In this document: piece by piece, positions 34,342-43,224 of the stretch | Numbering within the stretch: the stretch's first letter is position 1 | Layout of the letters: each line of letters starts with the position of its first letter | Origin: Poseidonibacter lekithochrous | GTDB taxonomy: Bacteria > Campylobacterota > Campylobacteria > Campylobacterales > Arcobacteraceae | Length of the DNA stretch: 64,000 nucleotides | Direction of reading: 5' to 3' | Assembly: GCF_018861145.1 (NCBI RefSeq) | Contig: NZ_JAHKQT010000001.1 | Coordinates: 70,120 to 134,119 of the forward strand | Position numbers and translations under genes: made by a program | Notes under the pieces: model-generated | The model's database searches: none | Told to the model about the DNA's origin: nothing | The model's input: only the letters and a program-made list of their open reading frames with translations

Positions 34342-35161
34342 AATTACCTCGCCCTAATAATTCTGAAGCATCTGTAATAACTAAAAAAGATTCAGGGTCG
34401 TACTCTTTTATAATATCTTTTAATACTTGTATTTTTGAAATTTCAACTACAATTAAAATCATTGTTTTATTTTCTTCTTTATGTAAACCAGAACCATTTA
34501 AAATAGTTCCATCATCACCTAATCTTTTAATGATTTGTTCTGAAACTTTTTCAACTTCATTACTTACAATATAAACAACTTTTTTAGATACTCGACCTGT
34601 TAAAATCACATCAATAACTCTTGATGTAATATAAATACTTAAAATACTCCATAAAGCTTTTTCAATATCATTAAAAACATAAATAGATAAAGCAATAATA
34701 ATAGCATCTATTAAAAGTATGATTTCTGATGCTTTATAGTGAGTTTTTGATGCAACTATTGAAGCTATGATTGTACTACCACCTGCAGAGGATTTTCCTT
34801 TTATTACAAATCCTAATCCAAGTCCTATACAAATACCCCCAAAGATTGCTGCTAATATTGTTTCATCTGTAGCTGCATTTAAATTTAAGAACTCATTTGC
34901 AATATCAATAAAAACAGATATTAAAATAATAGTTATTATTGTTTTAATTGCATAATTTTTTCCAAAATATTTTACACTTAAAAGTATTAATGGTAAATTT
35001 ATCATAATCATTAAAGAACCAATGGTAAATGATGACAAATGATGTAAAAGTAATGAAAGTCCTGCTGATCCACCTGTGATAATGTTATTTGGCAGTAAAA
35101 AAGAAACTACCCCAATTGCTAAAAGTATTGAACCTAATAATATATATAAATAATCTTTCAT
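34340..35161 (-). CDS. YitT-family membrane protein
   Basis: 273 aa. Five hydrophobic helices in the N-terminal two thirds, with the family pattern NNIITGGSAGLSLLLHHLS and the glycine-rich GICIGLGLGFVIKGKSSAGGSTIIA. The C-terminal DUF2179 domain is present (VYIVSNEVEKVSEQIIKRLGDDGTILNGSGLH). Transport role is unproven for the family. Divergent from the PIN-PhoH gene. Confidence 0.88.
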   Translation of the reverse strand: MKDYLYILLGSILLAIGVVSFLLPNNIITGGSAGLSLLLHHLSSFTIGSLMIMINLPLILLSVKYFGKNYAIKTIITIILISVFIDIANEFLNLNAATDETILAAIFGGICIGLGLGFVIKGKSSAGGSTIIASIVASKTHYKASEIILLIDAIIIALSIYVFNDIEKALWSILSIYITSRVIDVILTGRVSKKVVYIVSNEVEKVSEQIIKRLGDDGTILNGSGLHKEENKTMILIVVEISKIQVLKDIIKEYDPESFLVITDASELLGRGN

Positions 35162-35229
35162 TTCTTTCCTATGTATTTATTTAACGAAGTATATCTGCAA
35201 TTGTATAATTATTAAATAATTTGTCATCA

Positions 35230-35259
35230 ATTTGTAACCACTTTTTGTTACAATTTTTT
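35230..35259 (+). promoter_or_regulatory. Leader hairpin with U tract immediately before phoH
   Basis: TTGTAAC (35232-35238) and GTTACAA (35247-35253) enclose an 8-nt loop and are followed by six T directly before ATG 35260. This has the shape of an intrinsic terminator in the leader, and no Shine-Dalgarno is left. It may attenuate or control translation of the downstream operon. Confidence 0.4.
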
Positions 35260-36636
35260 ATGAAAGATAAAATATACGTAGTAGATACAAATATCATCTT
35301 ACAAAACTTACAAAATCTCTATAAGATTTCTCAAAATAAAACTAACCATATTGTAGTACCTGAGACTGTTTTACTTGAATTAGAGGACAAGAAAAAACTT
35401 TCAAATGAATTAGGATATTACGCAAGAGAATTTGCAAGACTTTTAGCTTTGATGAAAATAAAAGAAGTAGATTATAAATTAGGATTTAAAGTTGTAAAAC
35501 TTTATAATGAAGAGCTGAATCTAGATATTATCTCCAAAGACAAATATGATACACAAATAGAACAACTTCATTTATCAGAAAGTAATGATAAAAGAATTAT
35601 TGAAACTGCTTGTATTGCTAGAGATTACTATAAGGGTTCTCAAACTATTTTTTTATCACTTGATGTTTATGCGAGAACTTTTGCTTTATTTGAAAGTATA
35701 AAAACTGAAACATTACATGATGACAAATCAACAGTACCCAAATTTGCATTTGTGAAAAAGTTTGAATTAGATTCTTCAATTTTTAATTCACTTGATAAAA
35801 AAAATATTAAAGAGATAGATGTTGATTATGAAAAAGAGAATTTCTCTTATATTTTCCAAAGCCTAGATGGAAATAGCGAACATGCCGTTATTTACAATGA
35901 TAAAATTGATACTTTAAAAGAAACAGACTTTAAAGCTTTAAGTATAAAACCTGTAAACTTAAAACAAAAACTCTTTACAAAAGCAATTATTTCAAATATG
36001 TATGAATTGCTTGTTATTGATGCAAAAGCAGGAAGTGGTAAAACACTTATGTCAGTAGTCTGCGCAATGAGATTAATTGATTTAGGATTTTATGACAAAA
36101 TTATATATGTAAGAAACTCCATTGAATCTTTAGATAAAGGTGAAGATATTGGATATTTATCAGGAAATGATGAAAAATTTAGAATTTATAATATGGCTAT
36201 TCAAGATACTTTAGAGTTTATTGCAAAAAAACAGTTGAAAAAAAGTGAAAATAGAGATAACCCGCAATCAATTGAAACGAAAATTTCAGACTTACAAAAT
36301 AAATACTGTATAGAAACTTTATGGCCCGGAGAAGCTAGAGGAAGAACTATATCAGGTGCAATTGTAATAATGGATGAATGGCAAAACTCTAGTGAAAAAA
36401 CAACTCAACTTATTCTCTCAAGGTTAGATGAATCATGTATGGCAATTGTTATTGGCTCAAATAGACAAATTGATAATTTATATCTAAACAAATATAATAA
36501 TGGTCTAACAACTCTTTTAAAACAAACTAATGAAACTCATCCAGAATTAAAGATGTTTGCAATAGAATTAGATAAAGCAGTACGTGGTAAGTTTGCTCAA
36601 TTTACAGAACGTATTTTTGAAAAGAAAAGTGATTAA
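35260..36636 (+). CDS. PIN-PhoH fusion ATPase/RNase
   Basis: 458 aa from ATG 35260; the upstream in-frame start is rejected because it falls inside the leader hairpin. N-terminal PIN RNase domain (about 1-150): YVVDTNIILQNL, PETVLLELEDKK, and acidic residues in SNDKRIIETACIAR and FLSLDVYARTFA. C-terminal PhoH ATPase (about 225-458): LLVIDAKAGSGKTLMSVV (Walker A), WPGEARGRTI, GAIVIMDEWQNSS (Walker B) and IVIGSNRQID. PhoH2-type proteins combine RNA unwinding and cleavage. An HD phosphohydrolase follows 14 bp downstream. Confidence 0.88.
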   Translation: MKDKIYVVDTNIILQNLQNLYKISQNKTNHIVVPETVLLELEDKKKLSNELGYYAREFARLLALMKIKEVDYKLGFKVVKLYNEELNLDIISKDKYDTQIEQLHLSESNDKRIIETACIARDYYKGSQTIFLSLDVYARTFALFESIKTETLHDDKSTVPKFAFVKKFELDSSIFNSLDKKNIKEIDVDYEKENFSYIFQSLDGNSEHAVIYNDKIDTLKETDFKALSIKPVNLKQKLFTKAIISNMYELLVIDAKAGSGKTLMSVVCAMRLIDLGFYDKIIYVRNSIESLDKGEDIGYLSGNDEKFRIYNMAIQDTLEFIAKKQLKKSENRDNPQSIETKISDLQNKYCIETLWPGEARGRTISGAIVIMDEWQNSSEKTTQLILSRLDESCMAIVIGSNRQIDNLYLNKYNNGLTTLLKQTNETHPELKMFAIELDKAVRGKFAQFTERIFEKKSD

Positions 36637-36649
36637 CTAAGGATATACA

Positions 36650-38332
36650 ATACAAAATAGACTAATAAACGATACGATATATAATCATATAGAGTATACA
36701 AAATTAGAAGATAAGATTCTTCAAACAAAAATAGTAAATAGATTACAGTTTATAACACAAAATGCTTTAGCATATTTTTCATACCCATCAATTACGACAA
36801 GAAGATTTATTCATTCTTTGGGAACTATGCACTTAGCTTCTTTTATGTTTAAAAACTCCCTTTTAAATGCTGATAAAAGTACAAAGAATAACTTCTTATC
36901 AGGATTAAGATATGCAATTAAAGACATAATAAAAACAGAAAAACTAGATATTGATTTAAATGATATTGATTATTTTGAAAATAAAGCTTTATACCAATTT
37001 ACAATACCTACAAAATCAAAATCGCATAGAATTGCATATACAGTAATTCTTCAAACTATTAGAATAGTAGGACTTTTACATGATGTAGGACACCTACCCT
37101 TCTCTCATCAAGTTGAAAATGCACTAAAAAAGATTTATTTAGACATAAAAGAAAAAGAAGAGAATGAAGAAGTATTAGTAGAAAAAGAGATTGAATTTAA
37201 AGATATGTATGAAAAAACAACAAATAACGCTAGTGAAGTTTTACATGAAGCTATAGGAAAAGAGTTATTGAGTTTATTGTTTAAATACGAACTAAATGAT
37301 TTACTAAAAAAATCTATTGATAAAAAATATATAAAACTAATTGAGAAACTTTGTTTGTATATTTTAGAAGAAAAAACAGTACATAATTTTGACTTTTCTG
37401 TTTTACATAAATTAATAGATGGTACAGTTGATGCTGACAGATTAGATTATGTAAATAGAGATATGCTAGCAAGTGGATATATAACAGGTCCTAGTGATCA
37501 TATAAGAATCACTAAACAAGCTGTTCTTGTAAAACAAAATGATAAGTTCCATCTTAGTTTTTTTGATATGTCATTAATTGATATTGAACATATGCTAGAA
37601 ATGAGATTTAATCTTTATAAAAAAGTTATCTATAATCATGGTATTGCAAAAACAGATACTCTTTTAGAAAATGTAGTGCAATATTTAGCAAAAAAATATT
37701 TTGAAAATCCTAAAATGGGTGAAAAAACATCTGAAAATATTTCAATGCTTTGGAACTTTGATAATAAAGACACAGAAAAAAAGCTAGATACTATCTCAAT
37801 GCTTGATGAAAACTGGCTAATCTCACTATTTAAAAATGAATATTTTTTAATAAAAGAAAAAGAAGTATTAAGTACAGAAGATATAAAATATCTTTATTCT
37901 TTTGAAGAAGTATTATTTGGAAAAAGAAAGTTTAGAAGTCCTTGGAAAAACTTAAATGAGTTTTATAAAGTGCTAGGATTTACAACTTTAGAAAGATATA
38001 AGTTTAGAGAAAGTTTTGGTTATATATCAAGAAATAATGCAAAACAATTACAAGATACTCTAAATAATTTTATCCAAAAATGGGAAGATAAAGAAGAAGA
38101 TTTATATTTTGCATATCAAATAGTATCTTTTAATATAGGGATAGCAAAGGACTTTTCATTTTATGATGGAGGAGAACTTATAAATATTGATGAAATTTCA
38201 ACTTTAAGAAAAAGATTAAAACAATCTATGTTAAATACAGTTCCATTTTATATATATTCAAATAAAAAAATTTTAAATGAAGAGATGAAAAAAGAGTTAA
38301 AAGATATTTTATTTGATATCTTTGATGATTAA
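36650..38332 (+). CDS. HD-domain phosphohydrolase (SAMHD1/dGTPase-like), AUA start
   Basis: 560 aa if started at ATA 36650. The open frame begins after TAA at 36638 and has no ATG, GTG or TTG before a TTG at 36818, yet residues before 36818 are conserved family sequence (RLQFITQNALAYFSYPS, then TTRRFIHSLGTMHLA). AAGGA at 36639-36643 sits six bases before ATA, so AUA is the best start; it could also reflect a sequence error. HD motif: GLLHDVGHLPFSHQVENAL, then HEAIGKELL and the DGTVDADRLDYVNRD motif typical of dNTP triphosphohydrolase-like HD proteins. It follows PIN-PhoH after 13 bp. Confidence 0.8.
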   Translation: MQNRLINDTIYNHIEYTKLEDKILQTKIVNRLQFITQNALAYFSYPSITTRRFIHSLGTMHLASFMFKNSLLNADKSTKNNFLSGLRYAIKDIIKTEKLDIDLNDIDYFENKALYQFTIPTKSKSHRIAYTVILQTIRIVGLLHDVGHLPFSHQVENALKKIYLDIKEKEENEEVLVEKEIEFKDMYEKTTNNASEVLHEAIGKELLSLLFKYELNDLLKKSIDKKYIKLIEKLCLYILEEKTVHNFDFSVLHKLIDGTVDADRLDYVNRDMLASGYITGPSDHIRITKQAVLVKQNDKFHLSFFDMSLIDIEHMLEMRFNLYKKVIYNHGIAKTDTLLENVVQYLAKKYFENPKMGEKTSENISMLWNFDNKDTEKKLDTISMLDENWLISLFKNEYFLIKEKEVLSTEDIKYLYSFEEVLFGKRKFRSPWKNLNEFYKVLGFTTLERYKFRESFGYISRNNAKQLQDTLNNFIQKWEDKEEDLYFAYQIVSFNIGIAKDFSFYDGGELINIDEISTLRKRLKQSMLNTVPFYIYSNKKILNEEMKKELKDILFDIFDD

Positions 38333-38350
38333 TAAAAAGAAGGATGAGTT

Positions 38351-38989
38351 TTGGATATAACGCATATTAGAGGTAAGTATACTACAAAAAGTTTGGATAT
38401 TCCAGATTTGAATAAAGACCCAATTAAACAATTTGAAAAGTGGTTTCAAGATGCAATTGATGAGCAAATGTCCGAACCAAATGCAATGATGCTTGCAACC
38501 GTTGGAAAAGACATGATGCCAAGTGTACGAGCAGTATTATTAAAAACTTTTGATGAAGCAGGCTTTGTATTTTTTACAAATTATAAAAGCAAAAAAGCAA
38601 AACAAATAGAAGAAAACCCAAATGCAGCGTCACTATTTTCATGGATTCCAATGGAGCGACAAATAAAAGTTGAAGGTACAATTGAAAAAATATCAACAAA
38701 AGATTCTTTAAAGTACTTTTTATCACGTCCAAAAGGTAGTCAAATAGGTGCTTGGGTTTCACATCAAAGTAGTATTATTACTTCAAGAAGTTTACTTGAA
38801 CAGAAATTTGATGAGATTAAAAGAAAATTTGTAAAAGGAGAAGTTCCATTTCCAGACTTTTGGGGTGGTTATATAATTAAACCTGTAAGAATAGAGTTTT
38901 GGCAAGGTGGACAAGATAGACTTCATGATAGATTTCTTTATGAAAAAGATGAAAAAGGTTCATGGAGTATAAAAAGACTAGCTCCATAA
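38351..38989 (+). CDS. pdxH: Pyridoxamine 5'-phosphate oxidase PdxH
   Basis: 212 aa with TTG start at 38351 behind AAGGATG (the nearby ATG is out of frame). FMN-dependent oxidase making pyridoxal phosphate. Family segments: DPIKQFEKWFQDAIDE, PNAMMLATVGKDMMPSVRAVLLK, FFTNYKSKKAKQIEENP, SRPKGSQIGAWVSHQSS and the C-terminal EFWQGGQDRLHDRFLY. PLP made here is used by SelA and by the desulfurase. Confidence 0.93.
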   Translation: MDITHIRGKYTTKSLDIPDLNKDPIKQFEKWFQDAIDEQMSEPNAMMLATVGKDMMPSVRAVLLKTFDEAGFVFFTNYKSKKAKQIEENPNAASLFSWIPMERQIKVEGTIEKISTKDSLKYFLSRPKGSQIGAWVSHQSSIITSRSLLEQKFDEIKRKFVKGEVPFPDFWGGYIIKPVRIEFWQGGQDRLHDRFLYEKDEKGSWSIKRLAP

Positions 38990-38995
38990 TATTTC

Positions 38996-39027
38996 ATTTT
39001 GTAATATTTTTTTAAAAATTACAAAAT
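38996..39027 (+). terminator. Terminator-like hairpin after pdxH
   Basis: A 10-bp perfect inverted repeat (ATTTTGTAAT / ATTACAAAAT, arms 38996-39005 and 39018-39027, 12-nt loop) follows the pdxH stop. The U tract after it is short, so efficiency is uncertain. Confidence 0.5.
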
Positions 39028-39067
39028 TGTTGATAAAATACTCTAAATAAAATAAAGGAGTATTATT

Positions 39068-39445
39068 ATGATTTTAGGGAAATGCCCATATTGTGAAGGT
39101 AGCGTAATCGCTAGAAAGTTTGAAACACAAGGCAAAAAAATAAAATTATATACTTGTGAAAATGCTAATAAACAGTATGATGAAAGTGAAGCTTTTGTTT
39201 TTACAGCTGAATCTACTTGTACTTTTAGAGTTTACTCAAATGCTTTTTTAAAATGGAATAAAAGAAGTTTTAGTCAATATGAGATGAAAAAGTTACTTCA
39301 AGATGGACAAACAATAATAAGATTACATGGAAGAAAAGGTACAGGTGAGTATTTTAAATATGTGATTACAGATAAAGAGTATGGAGTTTCTATTCTTTGG
39401 GATGAAGAAGTTCCAGAAAATGGGGAAGAAGAAGAGCTAATATAA
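39068..39445 (+). CDS. Zinc-ribbon protein similar to topoisomerase C-terminal repeat
   Basis: 125 aa with AAAGGAG before the ATG. N-terminal ribbon: CPYC at 6-9 and later single Cys (YTCENA, ESTCTF). The body resembles the topoisomerase III C-terminal repeat (NANKQYDESEAFVF, FSQYEMKKLLQDGQTIIRLHGRKGTGEYFKYVI). Such stand-alone modules probably bind nucleic acid or zinc. Function unknown. Confidence 0.6.
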   Translation: MILGKCPYCEGSVIARKFETQGKKIKLYTCENANKQYDESEAFVFTAESTCTFRVYSNAFLKWNKRSFSQYEMKKLLQDGQTIIRLHGRKGTGEYFKYVITDKEYGVSILWDEEVPENGEEEELI

Positions 39446-39465
39446 TAAGTTTCTTCACCCTTAGT

Positions 39466-40068
39466 TTAATTACACTCTACATTTTTTAAAATAGCTTCTT
39501 CTTTTTTTAAATGAATACAATCTTCTTTTTTTACAATACTGTCTGTAAATTTAGCATTCCAAAATATTGCATCTTTTATATTTAAATCACTTAAATCAAC
39601 ATCTGTAAAACTAGCATATGCTCCACCAGCATTTTCAAAATCTGTATTTTCGAATGTTGTTTCTAAAAATCTAGCAGACCAAATAGAAAGATTTGTACAT
39701 TTTACATTTTCAAAAGTAGCATTTGCAAAGGTAACCCCTTTAAATGTTGTATTATTACATTTTATATTAATAATATCTGCTCCTGTTAAATTTGATGCTC
39801 TGACATTTGTATTAATTAAGTTTGTATTTGTAAGATTTACTCCCCACATATTGGATTTTACAAAAATACTATTTTTTAAATTAGCATTTGTTAAGTCACT
39901 TCCGCTTAAATTTGCATTTGTAAAATCTTTATTACTTAAATCAGCTCCACTTAAATCACACTCTTGGCAATCTTTTGTCTTTAAAAACTTATCTAAGTCT
40001 GCTTGTTCATAAGCAAAAGAAGAGGAAGAAAAAATAAGGGTAAGTGTTAGAATAAAGAAATATTTCAT
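39466..40068 (-). CDS. Exported pentapeptide-repeat protein
   Basis: 200 aa with signal peptide (about 1-19, ending SFA). Residues 30-180 are built of A[DN]LxX pentapeptide repeats (SGADLSNKDFTNANLSGSDL and onward), which fold into a right-handed quadrilateral beta-helix. Cysteines flank the repeats (CQEC at 36-39, CN in the middle, CIHL and VECN at the end). The CxEC and the terminal cysteines could be disulfides, which fits the periplasmic thioredoxin 9 bp upstream. Role unknown. Confidence 0.78.
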   Translation of the reverse strand: MKYFFILTLTLIFSSSSFAYEQADLDKFLKTKDCQECDLSGADLSNKDFTNANLSGSDLTNANLKNSIFVKSNMWGVNLTNTNLINTNVRASNLTGADIINIKCNNTTFKGVTFANATFENVKCTNLSIWSARFLETTFENTDFENAGGAYASFTDVDLSDLNIKDAIFWNAKFTDSIVKKEDCIHLKKEEAILKNVECN

Positions 40069-40077
40069 ACTAACCTC

Positions 40078-40461
40078 CTACTTAATATTTTTGATAATTT
40101 CTAGAAATTGTTTTTCTCTAGTTCCACCAATTCTTTGCGCAAGTAGTTTCATATTTGAAGCATCTGAGAAATAAAAAGTAGGAATCCCAATAAATTTATA
40201 TGGTAAGATTTTTTCATCTTCATTAATATCCATAATTACAGATACAAAGTTTTCATTTACAAAAGATACTATTTCTTTATCTTTTAATACCTTCTTTTTC
40301 ATATAATTACACTCTGGGCAAGTAGGAGTTGAGTACATGATCATGAGTTTTTTATCTGTTTTTATTGCTTTTTCTTTTGCTGTTTGTAAATCTTTTTCAA
40401 AATTTATTGAAGAAGCAAATAAACTAAGAGTTACTGTTAAAATTAATAGTAATAATTTCAT
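40078..40461 (-). CDS. Periplasmic thioredoxin-like protein (CPEC)
   Basis: 127 aa with signal peptide (1-17, ending LFA). Thioredoxin fold with active site MYSTPTCPECNYMKKKVL, the cis-Pro region GIPTFYF and a C-terminal helix. SoxW/DsbE-like reductants use similar sites. It is followed by the cysteine-containing pentapeptide protein after 9 bp, which may be its substrate. The ATG is preceded by AAAGGAAT. Confidence 0.82.
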   Translation of the reverse strand: MKLLLLILTVTLSLFASSINFEKDLQTAKEKAIKTDKKLMIMYSTPTCPECNYMKKKVLKDKEIVSFVNENFVSVIMDINEDEKILPYKFIGIPTFYFSDASNMKLLAQRIGGTREKQFLEIIKNIK

Positions 40462-40529
40462 ATTATTCCTTTTACTTAAATTATTCTATATTATATAGCA
40501 ATCAAGTAAAAGAAATATTAAATATTAAA

Positions 40530-40811
40530 TTAGTCGTTTCTTGAAGTAGTTTCTAGTAAGTGATATCCAAACTGAGTTTTAACTGGTCCATGTACTACAT
40601 TAATAGCATCATTAAATACAACTTTATCAAACTCAGGAACCATTTGTCCTTGCATAAAGTTACCTAAATTTCCACCATCTTTTCCAGAGGGACATTGAGA
40701 ATATTCTTTTGCAAGATCTTCAAACTTTTCTCCATTTGCAATTTTTTGCTTTAATTCATTACATAATTCTTCACTTTCAACTAATAAGTGTCTAGCAGAT
40801 GCTGATTTCAT
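40530..40811 (-). CDS. Parvulin-type peptidyl-prolyl isomerase
   Basis: 93 aa from ATG 40811, chosen for AGGTATAAA upstream and the family start SASARHLLV; a 12-residue longer frame exists. It is a stand-alone PpiC domain: ARHLLVESEELCNELKQKIANGEKFEDLAKEYSQCPSGKDGGNLG and VKTQFGYHLLE. The two catalytic His (HLLV and YHLL) and Cys/Ser in SQCPS are present. Cytoplasmic, as no signal peptide is visible. Confidence 0.92.
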   Translation of the reverse strand: MKSASARHLLVESEELCNELKQKIANGEKFEDLAKEYSQCPSGKDGGNLGNFMQGQMVPEFDKVVFNDAINVVHGPVKTQFGYHLLETTSRND

Positions 40812-40913
40812 TTTATACCTTTTATTAAATTTTTGGAATTCTATCATAATTCACAATTATTGCACATTAATTTAAGTATAATCAAAAATATTATTAAAAC
40901 AAAGGATTAAAAT

Positions 40914-41741
40914 ATGGACGAACTAAATATGGAAGAATATGCATCAACTGCAATTAACCAAACACTAGAATATGCCCCAAAACTTGCACTTGCAATTGTT
41001 ACACTAATTATTGGACTTTGGATTATTTCAGTTGTTACAAATATCTTAGGAAAAGCACTAATCGCTTCAAAAACGGATAAAACATTAATACCATTCTTAA
41101 GAAGTTTAACTTCTTGGGGATTAAAAGTTTTACTTTTCATTTCAGTTGCTTCTATGGTTGGAATTGCAACAACTTCATTTGTTGCAGTACTTGGTGCGGC
41201 AGGGTTAGCAATTGGTTTAGCATTACAAGGTTCACTTGCAAACTTTGCAGGAGGAGTATTGCTATTAGTATTTAGACCATATAAAATTGGAGACTTAATT
41301 GAATCTCAAGGTAATTTAGGAATCGTTAAAGAAATTCAAATTTTTAATACTATATTAACAACTTTCCAAAATAAAACTGTTGTTTTACCAAATTCAGCTG
41401 TTTCATCAAATGCCATTACAAATGTAACTGCTAATGGAACAATAAGAGTTGATATGGAAGTTGGGATTTCTTATGATAGTAATATTGATGAAGCTAAAAA
41501 AGTTATCCTAGATACAATTGCTAAAAATGACAAAGTATTAAAAGATCCAGCTTGTGCAGTTGGAGTAAATGCTTTAGCTGATTCTTCAGTAAACTTACTT
41601 GTTATGCCTTGGTGTAATACAGAAGATTATTGGGATGTATATTTTGGAGTAAGAGAAGATATTAAAAAAGCACTAGATGCAAACAATATTTCTATACCAT
41701 TCCCTCAAAGAGATGTTCATATTATAAATCAAGAATCATAA
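40914..41741 (+). CDS. mscS: Small-conductance mechanosensitive channel MscS
   Basis: 275 aa, near E. coli MscS length. Three membrane segments: YAPKLALAIVTLIIGLWII, VLLFISVASMVGIA and the pore helix SFVAVLGAAGLAIGLALQGSLANFAGGVLLLVFRPYKIGD, which is diagnostic. The cytosolic vestibule with NAITNVTANGTIRVDMEVGISYD and a C-terminal FPQRDVHI match. It relieves turgor on osmotic down-shock, complementing the ProVWX uptake system at the right end. Confidence 0.94.
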   Translation: MDELNMEEYASTAINQTLEYAPKLALAIVTLIIGLWIISVVTNILGKALIASKTDKTLIPFLRSLTSWGLKVLLFISVASMVGIATTSFVAVLGAAGLAIGLALQGSLANFAGGVLLLVFRPYKIGDLIESQGNLGIVKEIQIFNTILTTFQNKTVVLPNSAVSSNAITNVTANGTIRVDMEVGISYDSNIDEAKKVILDTIAKNDKVLKDPACAVGVNALADSSVNLLVMPWCNTEDYWDVYFGVREDIKKALDANNISIPFPQRDVHIINQES

Positions 41742-41747
41742 ACTTTA

Positions 41748-41777
41748 AATTACTTAAGCCTAAATGCTTAAGTAATT
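41748..41777. terminator. Bidirectional terminator between mscS and dbpA
   Basis: A 12-bp perfect inverted repeat (AATTACTTAAGC / GCTTAAGTAATT, arms 41748-41759 and 41766-41777, 6-nt loop) between convergent genes. Confidence 0.75.
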
Positions 41778-41785
41778 AAGTTCTA

Positions 41786-43177
41786 CTACTTCTCATAAAT
41801 TTTAAAGTATTTACCTTTTATTCTACCGTTACTTAAACCATCTAAAGCTTTTTTTACTACTTCTTTTTTTACTGCAACATATGAGCAAAAGTCTAAAGAA
41901 TTAATTTTACCAATATCATCTTTAGCAAGTCCAACACCTGCTGTTAAAGCTCCAAGAATATCTCCCGCACGTACTTTTTGTTTTTTACCACCATTAATAA
42001 ACAGTGTTCTATAATCACTATCAATTTTATATTCTAAATCATCACTAACATATTCTGCACGCTCGAACTTAACATCATCAAAAGAAGCTTTAATATCTTC
42101 AATTTTATCTTCATCTTCATAGTTGCTATATAAAGATATAGCTAATCCACCCTTACCAGCACGTGCAGTTCGACCAATTCTATGAGTATGTGTTTCTACA
42201 TCTCTTGCAATATCGTAATTGATTACCAAATCAATATCATCAATATGTAAACCTCTTGAAGCTACATCTGTTGCTATTAAAATAGGATAAGATTTATTTG
42301 AGAAAAAGATAATTGTTTCATCTCTTTGTTTTTGTTCTAAATCTGAATGAAGAGTTAAAACATCAAGTCCTAAATCAAGTAAATTATCAGTTAGTTCATC
42401 ACATTGAATTTTTGTATTACAAAAGATTAAAACTGATTTTGCTTTATTTGTTGAAATTAGAGAAGGAATTAATGCCGTTTTAGCAGAACTTTCAACTTCA
42501 TAAAGTTTTTGCTCGATTATTGTTTTTTCTTCATTTTCATTTTTAACACTAATTGGATCACGAGTTACAAAAGAAGCTAAATTATCAATATTTTCTTGGT
42601 AAGTTGCAGAGAACAATAATGATTGTCTATTTTTAGGTAATACATTAATTATTTTTGTAATATCTTCTGTAAAACCCATATCTAACATTTTATCAGCTTC
42701 ATCTAGAACTAAAGTATCAACTTCATTTAGATTAATATTCTCTTCAGTAATATGCTTTAAAATTCTTCCTGGTGTTCCTACTATAATATGTGCTCCATGA
42801 AATAAAGATGCTACTTGAGGTCTATATGCAACTCCACCACAAAGTGTAAGAACTTTTACATTATGAATATGTCGTGAAAGTTTTCTAATTTCTATTGCAA
42901 TTTGATTAGCTAATTCACGTGTTGGTGCTAAAACAATTGATTGAATTCTAAATCTTTTAACATCAAGTTTATGAACTATTGGAATAGAAAAAGCTACAGT
43001 TTTTCCAGAACCTGTTTTTGCTTGTGCAATCACATCTTTTTTTTCTAGAAGTGCTGGTAATGCTTTTTCTTGAATCTCTGTCATTTTATCAAAACCTAAA
43101 GAATCAAGGTTTGATAAGAACTCTTTTGAAAGGTTTAATTTTGAGAATTTTTCATTTGAATTTATATTAGTAGAAAT
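41786..43177 (-). CDS. dbpA: DEAD-box RNA helicase DbpA, AUU start
   Basis: 463 aa if started at ATT 43177. An ATG at 43084 begins at MTEIQEK, but the frame upstream encodes the conserved Q-motif run (EKFSKLNLSKEFLSNLDSLGFDK) with no ATG, GTG or TTG. AAAGG lies seven bases before ATT 43177; ATA 43165 is an alternative. Motifs: AKTGSGKT, PTRELANQ, DEAD, SAT, HRIGRTARAG. The C-terminal RNA-binding domain (DYRTLFINGGKKQKVRAGDILGAL ... GRIKGKYFKIYEK) identifies DbpA, which acts on 23S rRNA helix 92 in ribosome assembly. Confidence 0.9.
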   Translation of the reverse strand: MSTNINSNEKFSKLNLSKEFLSNLDSLGFDKMTEIQEKALPALLEKKDVIAQAKTGSGKTVAFSIPIVHKLDVKRFRIQSIVLAPTRELANQIAIEIRKLSRHIHNVKVLTLCGGVAYRPQVASLFHGAHIIVGTPGRILKHITEENINLNEVDTLVLDEADKMLDMGFTEDITKIINVLPKNRQSLLFSATYQENIDNLASFVTRDPISVKNENEEKTIIEQKLYEVESSAKTALIPSLISTNKAKSVLIFCNTKIQCDELTDNLLDLGLDVLTLHSDLEQKQRDETIIFFSNKSYPILIATDVASRGLHIDDIDLVINYDIARDVETHTHRIGRTARAGKGGLAISLYSNYEDEDKIEDIKASFDDVKFERAEYVSDDLEYKIDSDYRTLFINGGKKQKVRAGDILGALTAGVGLAKDDIGKINSLDFCSYVAVKKEVVKKALDGLSNGRIKGKYFKIYEK

Positions 43178-43224
43178 GGAATAGCCTTTATAATTTTTAA
43201 AGTATTATACCTAAAATTAAGCTT

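Noticed and set aside
36818..38332. HD protein starting at TTG 36818
   Set aside because: Conserved N-terminal family residues are encoded in the same frame upstream back to 36650, behind a good Shine-Dalgarno.
41786..43084. DEAD-box helicase starting at ATG 43084
   Set aside because: This would remove the conserved Q-motif region that is encoded in frame directly upstream.
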